DNA of 64,000 nucleotides from Gonium pectorale. Taxonomy: Eukaryota > Chlorophyta > Chlorophyceae > Chlamydomonadales > Volvocaceae. The notes under the pieces are model-generated. The model worked only from the letters and a program-made list of their open reading frames with translations, did not search any database and had not been told where the DNA came from. Numbering within the stretch: the first letter of the stretch is position 1; every line of letters begins with the position of its first letter. The stretch spans positions 1,731,789 to 1,795,788 of the forward strand of contig LSYV01000014.1 of assembly GCA_001584585.1 (NCBI GenBank), in the 5' to 3' direction. The position numbers and the translations under genes are program-made. This document shows, piece by piece, positions 1 through 9,669 of the stretch.

Positions 1-30
1 CTCTCGCGCCGGGCTAGTTTGTGCTTCTGA

Positions 31-735
31 TCACCTCCCCATTGGCGTTACGCCAGGCCAAGGGCCTCCCGTACCCGCGAGCGCCCTCTCCTCCGCCACG
101 CCCAGCAGCTCCTCGCCGCTCATGGGCGCCGCCAGTTTGCTCAGGTGCGCCACGTCGCGGGCTCCATGCTCCAGCAGCAGCAACATCGCGGTAAAGACGG
201 CCCGCCGCCGGCGCGTCTCAAAGTCAGCCTCCGGGTCGGCGGGGATGCCACCGCCACCGCCACTGCCGTCGCCATCGCCGGCAACGCAGCTGTCGCCTGT
301 GCATGCGCCCGCACTGGATCTAGCTTTGAACTTGATAGCTGGTCTGGGTACGGGGCCGGGTTTGGCGGCCACGGTGGTGCGAGCTGGTGTACCCGATGTG
401 GTAGTGGCAGCGGCGACGACGGAGTTGGCCCTTTCACTCCTCGTGGAGGTTTGCTCGTCCGCGCTTCTGTCTACCTGCTGCGCACTGCCAGATGCAACTG
501 CCGGTTCCGCTGAGGACCGGGCCAAAGTTGCGCGGGACCCCAGATTCGTGCCGATGGGCGCGTCTTCCGCCGTGGGGTGAGATTCAACAGGAGGATCGGC
601 CGCTATCGCCGTGACTGACTTCAGCACTTGCAGCCCGCCGGTTTGCTCGGCAGCAGCGGCCGGCCCGGCATTCGGAGCTGCCTCGTCGCCGGAGCTTTCG
701 TCATAGTTAAGAATAGGGAGTGATAAGTCGTCCAT
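31..735 (-). CDS. Hypothetical protein, N-terminal exon (gene cut by window edge)
   Basis: An open frame begins with ATG at 735 and runs leftwards for about 220 codons. A good splice donor (GTACGG) follows position 75, so the coding exon is probably 735-75 and the rest lies outside the window. Residues 1-160 are low-complexity Ala/Ser/Thr/Gly-rich sequence with an acidic start. Only the last 50 or so residues look folded: a basic RRRR stretch, then helical segments with an LLLLEHGA motif that resembles the second helix of an ankyrin repeat. I do not recognise a family. The gene diverges from the small plus-strand gene at 1022, leaving about 290 bp of shared upstream sequence. It could be another ankyrin protein like the one at 9.7-14.4 kb, but this is a guess. 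Confidence 0.45.
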   Translation of the reverse strand: MDDLSLPILNYDESSGDEAAPNAGPAAAAEQTGGLQVLKSVTAIAADPPVESHPTAEDAPIGTNLGSRATLARSSAEPAVASGSAQQVDRSADEQTSTRSERANSVVAAATTTSGTPARTTVAAKPGPVPRPAIKFKARSSAGACTGDSCVAGDGDGSGGGGGIPADPEADFETRRRRAVFTAMLLLLEHGARDVAHLSKLAAPMSGEELLGVAEERALAGTGGPWPGVTPMGR

Positions 736-1021
736 TCTACTAACAAACTGACAGTGGCAACAAGCTCATGCAGCCGTGCGGCGGACTGCCGACGGAAGGA
801 ATGAAGCGATTGCTAGCACGTTGTAAACTGTTTATGACAAGGAAAATCGACATGCTACTTCGTTGGACGAGGCAGTGACACGGCGGGATGCAAATTGGAT
901 TGGTTGTTGTGCCTAATGCTGCCATCTTCGCCTAAATAACATCTTTGAGCACACTACACTACACTACATTGTAATCTTGGCTTGGTACGCTATAGGGCCG
1001 AACAAAAACCTCAACACCGTC

Positions 1022-1525
1022 ATGTGCGAGTCTCCAAACCATGCGGGAGAACTACCAGGAGAAGTGGAGCCAGGAGAAGCGGAGCCTCAACACGCTGCGA
1101 TGATCGACAAACTTGACAACCAGTTGGTAGAGCTGAGTAAGAAGGTGGCGGAGATGGAGACCATATTCCGCTTTGAAGCGGTGCGCCGCACGTGCTGTTT
1201 GTGGCAGCTGCGTGACGAGGCACGGGAGGCGCTTGCCGGGCGCAAGCTCACTGATGGTGAGCGGGGCGACGCGTGGAATCGTGAGCTGGAGAGCATGACC
1301 GACTTCAAGGGCTTCCCCAAGGAGGCCGCCATGCTGACGAAGTTCGGTCATGTACCACAGCCGCGTGTGCGGAGCTTCCACCCAGTCATCATCGCCGCGG
1401 CAGTGACGGCGCTCACCAGGGACCGGGAGGCCTACCGCGCCCTCTTCCAGGCCGTGTACAAGGCCGACGCGGACGCTGTGATTGCTGACATCCTTCAAGA
1501 TGACGACGACGACCGATCGCAGTAG
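1022..1525 (+). CDS. Small hypothetical protein with N-terminal coiled coil
   Basis: Single-exon open frame of 167 residues with a GC-rich third codon position typical of the neighbouring genes. The frame is open upstream to 977, but the first ATG is at 1022; a second in-frame ATG at 1100 starts directly at the coiled coil. Residues about 27-55 form a heptad-like helix (MIDKLDNQLVELSKKVAEME). The middle is charged and helical, and the end is acidic (DDDDDR). No signal peptide, membrane segment or known domain is visible, and I do not recognise the family. The frame on the opposite strand is also open (1052-1576), so the strand call rests on the ATG, the coiled-coil pattern and codon bias. Confidence 0.45.
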   Translation: MCESPNHAGELPGEVEPGEAEPQHAAMIDKLDNQLVELSKKVAEMETIFRFEAVRRTCCLWQLRDEAREALAGRKLTDGERGDAWNRELESMTDFKGFPKEAAMLTKFGHVPQPRVRSFHPVIIAAAVTALTRDREAYRALFQAVYKADADAVIADILQDDDDDRSQ

Positions 1526-3099
1526 ATGCCACAGTGTGTTTGTGCGTCGCAAGCTTTTCCGCAGCTGGCCGGGCAAGACGGGCTAGGGTCAAAGCACGTT
1601 TGGCCTTTAAAGCCTATTGTATGGTGGTGTGACGTCGTGGAGGTGAGCCGCGCTTCCAACCATGCACAGCTGCTGCTGGTGGGAATGCAGTGACGCGAAT
1701 GCGCCGTCGGCGCCGGTACGCCTGCCGTCATCCGTCTTTGGGCAGGCAGCTATGTCGGTAGATCAGTTGGGCCCCATCGGTATCAACGTGTCACTATGGC
1801 CCTATCTTAGGGGGTGGGCGAAGTTAGGATGTCTGGGAGGCAGGGCGAGTTAAGGGGTTTGGGGCCGCAGGTTGAGGGGTTACCGGTATTGTCACAGGGA
1901 TGATGTTCGCTGCGGCAACATGCAACGGCTGTGTGAGGGAGTTGCATGAGAATTATTACAACGCTTGAAAGCCGCCATGGACCGGACGCTCCAAGGTGTC
2001 ACGTTGCTGTGGTTATGACGCTATGGGCCGGCATTGATGATGCCCTGGCTCCAGTTTGGGCAGCGGTTAGAAGGGCGACTCCGCATTGTCTGTATGGGCA
2101 GGAAGCGCGCATCGGTGCGGGGCCCTTGGCGTTGGTGTGCGAAAGTGGTGTAGATGGGAGCCGTGCTACCTCAGGAGGTGTCACTCAAGGAGACACCGTG
2201 AAGGCTATGGGTTAGCGAGTGGGCGGTGGGGTTGGGGGAGAAGGGGATGTGCGGCTGCATATGCACGAAGGCCACCCCCAGTGCCGCGCCAAACTGAGCA
2301 CGAGGCATGTCGTGCCTAAAACCCTAAACCCACGTGCAGTGATACGGCTGATTCGGCTTGGCGCCTTACAGGTCTGGGCGAAAGAGGGCAACAAGACAAC
2401 AACCCTGTCACAAAACTGCAGGGGCGAGGATCCACTCCAACCTGACGTCCAAATACTGCTCAATACGTATTACAAGATACCAATGGCCAGGGTCCGGGAA
2501 GCTTGGGTGGCCAAACCGTAAGCGCACTGCTGTCGATATCCAGCTGCAAGCTATTCTCGATATCCTCAAGCGATAACGCATCGAGGTAGGTCAAACGTGC
2601 TCTAGTGACACGATGGCCAGGCCTCAACGGTGGTAGGCGCCCCGGTGGGTGCTAACCTAGCGCTCCCGTGTTATGCTATAAACCTCTGTGAAACTAGTCG
2701 CGCAGCCGACACTTTCTGCAGCGCCCGGACCTGCGGCGCCACGCAGGTCCGCGGCCTAAACACACTAAACCGGCATGAAGGCCATCACATGGTCAGCGCA
2801 TATCGCAGCGGTTCCCAGCGCGTCACAACGGGACACGTCTCCAAGACATACGATACTATACGCCTCTGCCTGCCGCAACGGCCTGCGACGACCGTGGACC
2901 CCACCTGGATGCTGAAGCCCCTGGCCGCAGGCGCACGCCCGTCGGCAACGGTGCTGCAACCCCTCTCTGGGGGAGCCTGTCATCTGTATCTGTATCTGCT
3001 GCCGGGGCCCTGCGCGCGTGCCCGGCGCCGCTTGCTGCTGCTCCTGCTACAGCCTCCCGGCGCAGACAGCCTCGGCCTTGCCGCCCTCCGACGCTGCCG
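1526..3099. other. Intergenic region, probably 3' UTRs
   Basis: No convincing coding exon. The region lies between the end of the plus gene at 1525 and the stop of the minus-strand NTPase gene at 3100. Minus-strand TGTAA motifs (TTACA on plus) near 2366 and 2472 could be poly(A) signals for the NTPase gene, giving a 3' UTR of 600-700 nt. A telomere-like CCCTAAA stretch sits at 2315-2331. Confidence 0.4.
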
Positions 3100-6000
3100 T
3101 TACTCCTGCGACGACGCCTCCACGGCATCCTCAACGGTGTGCGACGACAGCGGGCGCAGGCCCTCCTGCACCGTGCCGATGAAGTCGTCGAGCGGCTGGC
3201 CCAGCACGGACGGCAGCGCCGTGATCACTTCCCGCAGGTACCAGCAGTCCTCCGGGGCCCCTGCTTCCTCCTCGCGGCCTTCCCGAGCTTCGGCCTTCCC
3301 GAGCTCCATCCGCGCCAGCCTATTGCTGCTCAACCTGCTCGACACGCGGCAAACACATGACAGCAGTCCGAGGGCAAGCGATCTCTCCCAGGTGGATGCG
3401 CGTGAGGCTCGTGCGGTAACAGTACCGCAGGCGCTGTACATGCAGCAGCGTACGAGCGCCAGGCCGTGCTCAAGGCCGGCTCGCGGGCGGGGCACCAGGG
3501 CGGCGCGCTCCCCCGGACACATCCCCTCGTGCGAAAGGCCTGCAGTAAAACACCGTGTGGTCCGGCCCGCCATCCAAGCAACCCACCGGAGGTAGAACAC
3601 CAGCATGGCCAGGTGGGAGTCCAGCTCTCGGCTGTGGTCGTCGTGGTTGAACCAGTCCCGGTAGTGGCTGTTCCAGCGCGACTGCGGGCGCATGAGGTGC
3701 CCCATGTTGGAAGCGAGCGGGGGCCGTGGGCTTTGCAGCGACGCCCCAACAAAGGCAGCTCAGCGTGCGGTCTGCTCAAGACTGTAAGCCCGCACCGACG
3801 CCTCCGCTTACCTGTAGCGCTCTCTCGAACCACGGCTGCTCCGCCCACAGCTCCCGTGTGCACATTGCCCCGCCACCACCCGCAGCGATAGCATGCCGGC
3901 TGGCTGCCGTGTGCACCAGCTTGTTCGCGATCTCGTCCGACATGGCCTGCCGCAGCATGTGGGTGGGAGGGCCACCACTCTCGAGCTGTCGGCGTGGGCC
4001 CCTTTTTCTCCCTTTCAGGGAGCCAAACATGCCAGCCTCCTCAAGTCCTTACGACCAACGGCCTCCAGATGGTGGGACGACCGTACGGAATACGCCCTAT
4101 GTACATCACGCAGAGCCTGCAGTCCTAAACAGACACCCCTATGTTACAAGAAAGACAATAGAGACAGGGAAGCTACCTGTACGGACATACACACCCGACG
4201 TTTCCTAAGCACCCACCTGCAGCTTGTTCTTGAACTGCAGCGCCCCGGCCGGCAGCTGCTTGCCCTCCCACCGGCGGCGCGCCAGGTGCCCAAATAGATA
4301 GTCGGCTGTCTGTCCTAGGCGCATCAGCACCCAGCCGGCATCCAGCTCCTCCAGGGGAGCGCTGAACTCTTCTCCCAGTCTGCGCCACATGCTGCCGTCC
4401 TTGCGAATCAAGAACTGCGGCCATGGAAGCAAAGTGCCATGTGCCCATGGCCAAACGTTCAGCAGCCTTAGGAAAGCTTTCCATCCACCGGGAGGCAGAA
4501 AGCTGCACTCACCCGCAGGGCCTGTCGGTGGGCCGTGCTCCGGAGGTACCAGCGGCCGTCGTCCGTCTTCTCCACGTGCGGCTCCAGGAAGCGCCGCAGG
4601 CCCGGGCTCAGGTACTGCAAGGGGGAGACATTGACGACGTCTTCGTAAATGTTGTTCGTGCGCTCTGTGCAGGACCACGGCCAGCGGAAGTGCAGCTAGG
4701 GTGTGACGCTCACCTTGCCGACCCGCGCTCCGACGCCCCAAAACGCCATGTCCAACATCGCAAGCCGTTGAGCCGGCGGCGCCCGTGCCAGGCCCGCGGC
4801 CATCTCGACGCGGAACTGCCAGGCCGACCATCAAGCGGGTTTTCAGTACGGGATAAGCGTGCCCCGATCTCCAGGAGCACGCAAGAAGGTTTAAGACGAG
4901 CAGCGGGGAGGACTGGGTGCGTTGACCAGCAGGTGCCCATGCATCCACGGCCGAGCAGCACAACAGCGTTATTCAGCAGCAGCAGCCCTGTCGCTGCCTT
5001 CGAGGCTGCTTTGCCCGCTCCCCCACCCCAATATTCGCAATTCGTCCATGGCCCCCCCGGCTTTGACGGACGTGTAACCTGTAACCTGTAACCTGCTTTG
5101 CCGCGCTCACCTCGTGTGCGATGTGCCATTTGGTGTACTCGCGCGCGAAGTCCTCCGCGCCCTGATTGCGTGCCAAGGTGTTCAGCCGCTGCTCTACCAG
5201 GGTGGTCAGCAGCGCGGCGGACGGCGGGCACAGCCGCAGCAGCGATGGGTCGAGCTCCACGCGGAGCTCGTCGTACAACCGCACCAGCTGCCCCCACACC
5301 AGCGACATGTGGCTGGGGCTGTGGGTGGCGGCCAGGTCTACAGTGTAGGCGCCGGTCTCGGGCATGAAGCCGTTGTTGGGCATGCTGACGTGACCTATCC
5401 ACGTCTGCGGACGGGGTGACACGCAACGCAAACAGGTGGTGGCGACGAGCGGGCGGGCGTGGGGTGAGCGAGGGATCGCGGTTGGTTGCGGCGCGACGAC
5501 AGCAACGCCCTGGGAGTCTTGTCAACATCCTGTGCGGGCAGTCCGGTGCCGGCGGTCAATGACGGCTGGTCTGAGTCCCAAGCAACGCAGCCGCTCAGGG
5601 AGCCCGCGCGGCGGTAGGCCCCGCTGCTGGCCCTGGATGGGGTGAGTGCTCACGTACGTGCGCCAAGCCGCTGCCGGTGATGCACCACAGCACGCTGCGC
5701 GGGCCGTTCAGCAGCAGGCGCTTCATGAAGGTGTCGCGGATGTGTCGCCACCCGCCCTCGTACACCTCGTCGCCGCGGACACGAGGCGGCAGGAGGAGGT
5801 GCTCCACCTCGTCTGCAAGGGGCGCGCAAGGACAAGGTGCGTGTCAGGGAAGGCGGCGGGAATGGGTGCACGGCTGTCACTGCATGGCTAAACCAAGAAA
5901 CCCAGCCAAATGTTGCACCTCAAGTACGGGCCTGAGTGTGGGCCTGAAGCGAACTGCGTTAGAGCCGGGGGCGAGCGAACATATGCCTGCCAGCTCAGTA

Positions 6001-7906
6001 CGGCAAGCGACCAAACCAGGGCAGCGGCCCAGCCACACCGCGCGGCCCCGCAACTCCACGCCACGCCGACCTGCGATACCAGGCACGTACTCACCCCACA
6101 GAACCAGCACCGGCGCCTCCACAGCGTGCAGCAAGGACAGGATGCCCTCGCCCAGCTCGCCGGCATTGTCCCGACTGACGGATTTGGCGCGAAGTACCTT
6201 TGCGTCCTGCAGAGCCGACGCCCGCACCGGCACCTCATCCTGCCGCGCCCACGCCACCAGGTGTCCCAGAAGGCTCCGCAACATTTCCGAGGCGCCCGCC
6301 TGCGTTTGGCGTGAGGCACAAAACCGCACATCGCCGTGCACACGGCCAACTTACGACGCAAAACCTGCTGCACACGGCTCCGTTTAAGCAGGTCTCGGTC
6401 CGCTACAATGTCTTGAACACGCCGTTACGCACGCAGTGAAGCATACGAGGAGCATGCGGGGAGCACAGGGCAGGTAAGCATACGATGAGCAGCAATTCAA
6501 CCCCCCTATCGGAGGAGCGAGTCCATGCCCAGAGCACACAACCGCACACAGGGGCACCATGCCCGCATGAGACGTGGCTCGCACCCCCAACTTGCCATTC
6601 GGTGGAACGTCCCCGCATTCAGGCGCAGCAGTAGCATGCCAGCCAGCGGGCTCTCCGCTCCCTCACCCAGCACAGCCTCCGCCACGAGGCTGGGCACGAC
6701 GTAGGCTTGGCAGTAGGACTTGCCGGTCTGCGGGCAGGCGGGAACAGGCACTGTTGTGAACGCGCACGCACGGTCGCCTCTCTCTGCACACCGTGCCGTC
6801 ATGCATACGTGGGGGCTCGCGGGAGCGCAAGAGAGGGAAGCGCCGGCGCACGCGCGTTGGGGGTGGGTGCTGCAATCACAGCGCGCCGCGCTGCGCCGCG
6901 TCCGCACCATTGCACGGCCCGTGATGACCAGGGGCGGGGCAGGCGGGGCCGAGGTGCTAGTGCGCTGGTCGGCCCCCGCTGCGAGGACGGCGTGCTTGAC
7001 CCAGCCGCGAACGTCATTCACCACGTCCGCCGGGTCCACGAACAGCTGCGTTGCTCCGCCGGGGTGTCGCAGCTCCCAGGCACCGCCGCCGCCGGCCTCA
7101 GTGGGCCACGGGCGCAGCTTGGCTGCCTGGTCCACCAGCAGATGATTAGGAGGGGGTGCACGTGTTGTGTACGCGCCTGGAAGGGCTGTGGGGTCAGGTA
7201 GGGGAAGAGGCGGGGGTGCGTGTGTGGGGGGGGGCGCTTCAGGCGGCGGTGTCCGCCCACATGCAAGACGGCGAGGGCGAGGGCAGCAGCAGCGCCGGCG
7301 TTTACGAGGTGAGCCATGTGGCGCTCAGGAAATAACCGAAAAGACAACCGCCACACCGGGTTCTGGCCCGCCCACAGCACAGCCGCTGTGTGCGCTGCCA
7401 GGGCCAGCCAGGTCACCTCCCAGGGGAACAGCAGGGCAGGAGAGCTGCAGTGTGATGTACAGCAGCTTCCGAAGCCCATGGAGGGAAGTAGGCGAAAACG
7501 GCAGGCAAATCATGGGGTACCAACTAGGAGTCATTTGGGTGCACGCGCGCCGTCACAGAGCGGCCCCCAGAGCCCCTCGGTCCGTGGGTCCGGAGGGTCC
7601 GTATGTTCCCTCAGCCCCACCGCTCGAGCCCATCCTCGCCCTGCTGTGGAAGAGGCCTCCCCGTCACAAGGAAACCCCCCAAAACCTGCGCGACTCACCG
7701 GCAACCGGGCCCCCACGGCTGCTGCTCCGTGCAGCAGCTGCGCCTGTACCCTGACGGCCGGGCATTGCCGCTATTGAACACGGCCATACCCCTTTCACGG
7801 TTGTAGACAGAGCCGCCGTCAGGACAGAGGCGTTCCTCGCGCCCACTGCTTGTCGCCTTGCTGTGGGCGCTCCGGCAACGGCGCGCACAGCCATGCCACG
7901 TAGCAT
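3100..7906 (-). CDS. P-loop NTPase of unknown function, 11 exons, about 680 residues
   Basis: Phase-consistent exons: 7906-7699, 7176-6908, 6727 to about 6600, 6299-6095, 5812-5658, 5404-5111, 4662-4513, 4414-4217, 3946-3812, 3681-3587, 3319-3100. Only the third exon's donor is unresolved. Joining exons 2 and 3 creates a Walker A motif, GRAMTGKS. Joining exons 4 and 5 creates a Walker B motif, VLVLWDEVE, followed by a sensor-like strand SVLWCITGSG. Exon 6 continues with an MPNNGF motif and helical segments. The rest is helical and has no motif I recognise. The N-terminus (MLRGMAVRAVAG, Arg/Ala/Ser-rich, no acidic residues) looks like an organelle transit peptide. The order Walker A, Walker B, GSG, then a P-NGF motif recalls the STAND-like NTPases found with Crinkler/RHS-type proteins, but this is only a resemblance. 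ATP or GTP binding is likely; substrate and partners are unknown. Confidence 0.7.
5073..5096. repeat. Short tandem repeat, 8-bp unit, 3 copies
   Basis: Three adjoining copies of a CCTGTAAC-like unit lie in an intron of the NTPase gene. Each copy contains TGTAA, but on the strand opposite to the host gene. Confidence 0.6.
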
Positions 7907-9669
7907 CCTGGCAGTGGCAGACTGCTGCAGTATAGACTAACAGACGACTTGCACAAGCGGAAGGTGATGGCAGTGCACTGAAAAAGTCTGAAAACTGGCG
8001 AGGCGCTGAGGCATAAATAGCAGCATTAATGAGCGACGGAGAGAATGCGTTTCCTTGGAGACTTGGAGACTTGAAGAGTCGTGTCGTAAAACTGGCAAAC
8101 CGACGACCGGGCGGAACCTGTGCCTTGACCTGTGCCGGACGGGCACGACAGCCGCGTCCTCGTCCACCTCATGGCTGCAGCATCTGCTGCGTGCCACAGT
8201 CCCTTCCGGAGGTTACATAGCCTGCAGCGAAGTCCCCTGCTCAGCCTGCTCCTGTGCCTACCCCCGCGCTACATACGTTTCATGGTGACTTTTTAGCGGT
8301 TTACGCCCGGTTTACCCAGGAGGGCAGGGATGGGCCAGGGCCACAACCCTAATCCCTATATGCGTTTCCAAGCGCCTGCCCTACCGGGTAGCCGGTAGCA
8401 GCTGATGCACGCCGCATCTTGTCCGCCTTTTGGGGTGCGTAGCAGGCGAAATCATGTTCAACTTGTAGTGACATCGCCCGGTTGGCCCCGAATACCGTAC
8501 GGTACATAGTACAGTGCGGTTTCCCGCGTGTGCACGTGCGCAACCCCAGACGCTGTCACTGGCATGAACCTCCCGTCCTGCTAGGAAGCCAGCAGCCACG
8601 TGGCGCCCCAGTCCACCAATGCGAGGACCTGAACAGATATGGCCACTCACCAACTGCACGGCATGCGATACGGCAAGGTTCATCCGCGTGGGAAAGTGCA
8701 CATACGCATGGAAAGGATTTACCATCGCTGACACCCTCGACTCGGCATGCCAGGACCATCCGCACCGGCGTGCTCGCCCGGTCGCCAGCGGAGCTGGGTC
8801 TGCCACCGCTTCACAGCCCGGCCTCCTCCATCAGACCCACGTGAGGGCCGATCAGCGAGAACCACGCGCGCATGTAGCGGTGCAGCGATGCCTCATCGGC
8901 GGGGCACTGCGGCGCGGAGTCACCAGGCCAGCTCACACCAGCGGGACCCACAGAGGCCCCGAGCACCTCCCCGGCCATGTGTCCGTTTTTTACCCACACA
9001 CTCCACGCCCGGCCCTGCCTCGGGGCCTCCGGCAGTCGCCCGACACAGCCGTCACCGCCGTCGCCCAGGACTGCACGCCCTCCGGCATATGAGCCGGGTG
9101 GAGGCATGACGCCGTAACGGAGCGGGCTGCGTGCCCACGCACGGCAGCTGCCACTCAAGGCCCTATCCTACAGCTGATCACACTAATCACCAAAGCGTAC
9201 AGAGCTCAGCGCAACTGCCAACACCCTACCCAGACCAACTAGCAGCAATCTTCAACAACTTCGCTATGATCTGCAGCTGGGGACTATGCCGTAACAAACA
9301 CCCCGGGGGACAGTCCCGCCCGTCACGGGGGCAGTGAACTGCAGCGTGCTTCATTAGGTCATCACGGCGCTCCCCACCAGGACCACCGGTGGCGACTGCC
9401 CATACTGGCCTAGAGGTAGGGCTGGGGTCACAAGCCCCACAGCTGAGACTCGCCAAAAGCAAGGACTGCCTCGGCGCATAAGAATCACGTGGCACATCAC
9501 CGTCAGCGACCACCAACTGCTGATACTTATCAATTTACTACCTTGACCGCCACGAAGTTGTAGGCAAGAACCGACAGCGTGAAGCACGTGTTTCGCCGTC
9601 ATGGCAAGCAGCTCACGGTCCATGGAGAGCGGCTATCGAGAACGCGTGAGCGCGCACGGTTGAGGCACC
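7907..9669. other. Intergenic region holding an ATG10-derived fragment
   Basis: Between the start of the NTPase gene (7906) and the stop of the ankyrin gene (9670). Apart from the ATG10-like fragment at 8745-9095 I see no supported exon. The part next to 7906 must hold the NTPase promoter. Confidence 0.4.
8745..9095 (-). pseudogene. Broken copy of the ATG10 C-terminal exon
   Basis: This stretch closely matches the last exon of ATG10 at 15480-15830, in the same orientation. Shared text includes the plus-strand run gaaccacgcgcgcatgtagc and the translated end YMRAWFSLIGPHVGLME, where ATG10 has YMRAWFSLVGPHVGLME. Compared with the parent, a short segment just before the conserved tail is missing (the part encoding TDVDALLRE), which breaks the frame. 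The tail ends in a different stop (EEAGL). The catalytic HPC exon part, the core domain and all upstream exons are absent. It is therefore a non-functional duplicate fragment, unless transcribed as part of a non-coding RNA. Confidence 0.75.

Noticed and set aside
2630..3595. Long plus-strand open frame (321 codons)
   Set aside because: It overlaps the last exons of the NTPase gene on the other strand. The minus-strand exons have splice sites and a phase-consistent frame, while the plus frame has no domain pattern.
7262..7479. Possible extra exon with a hydrophobic segment (EVTWLALAAHTAAVLW) in the NTPase gene
   Set aside because: The exons on either side already join in the correct phase, and including this frame would break it. 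Left out, but cDNA could show otherwise.
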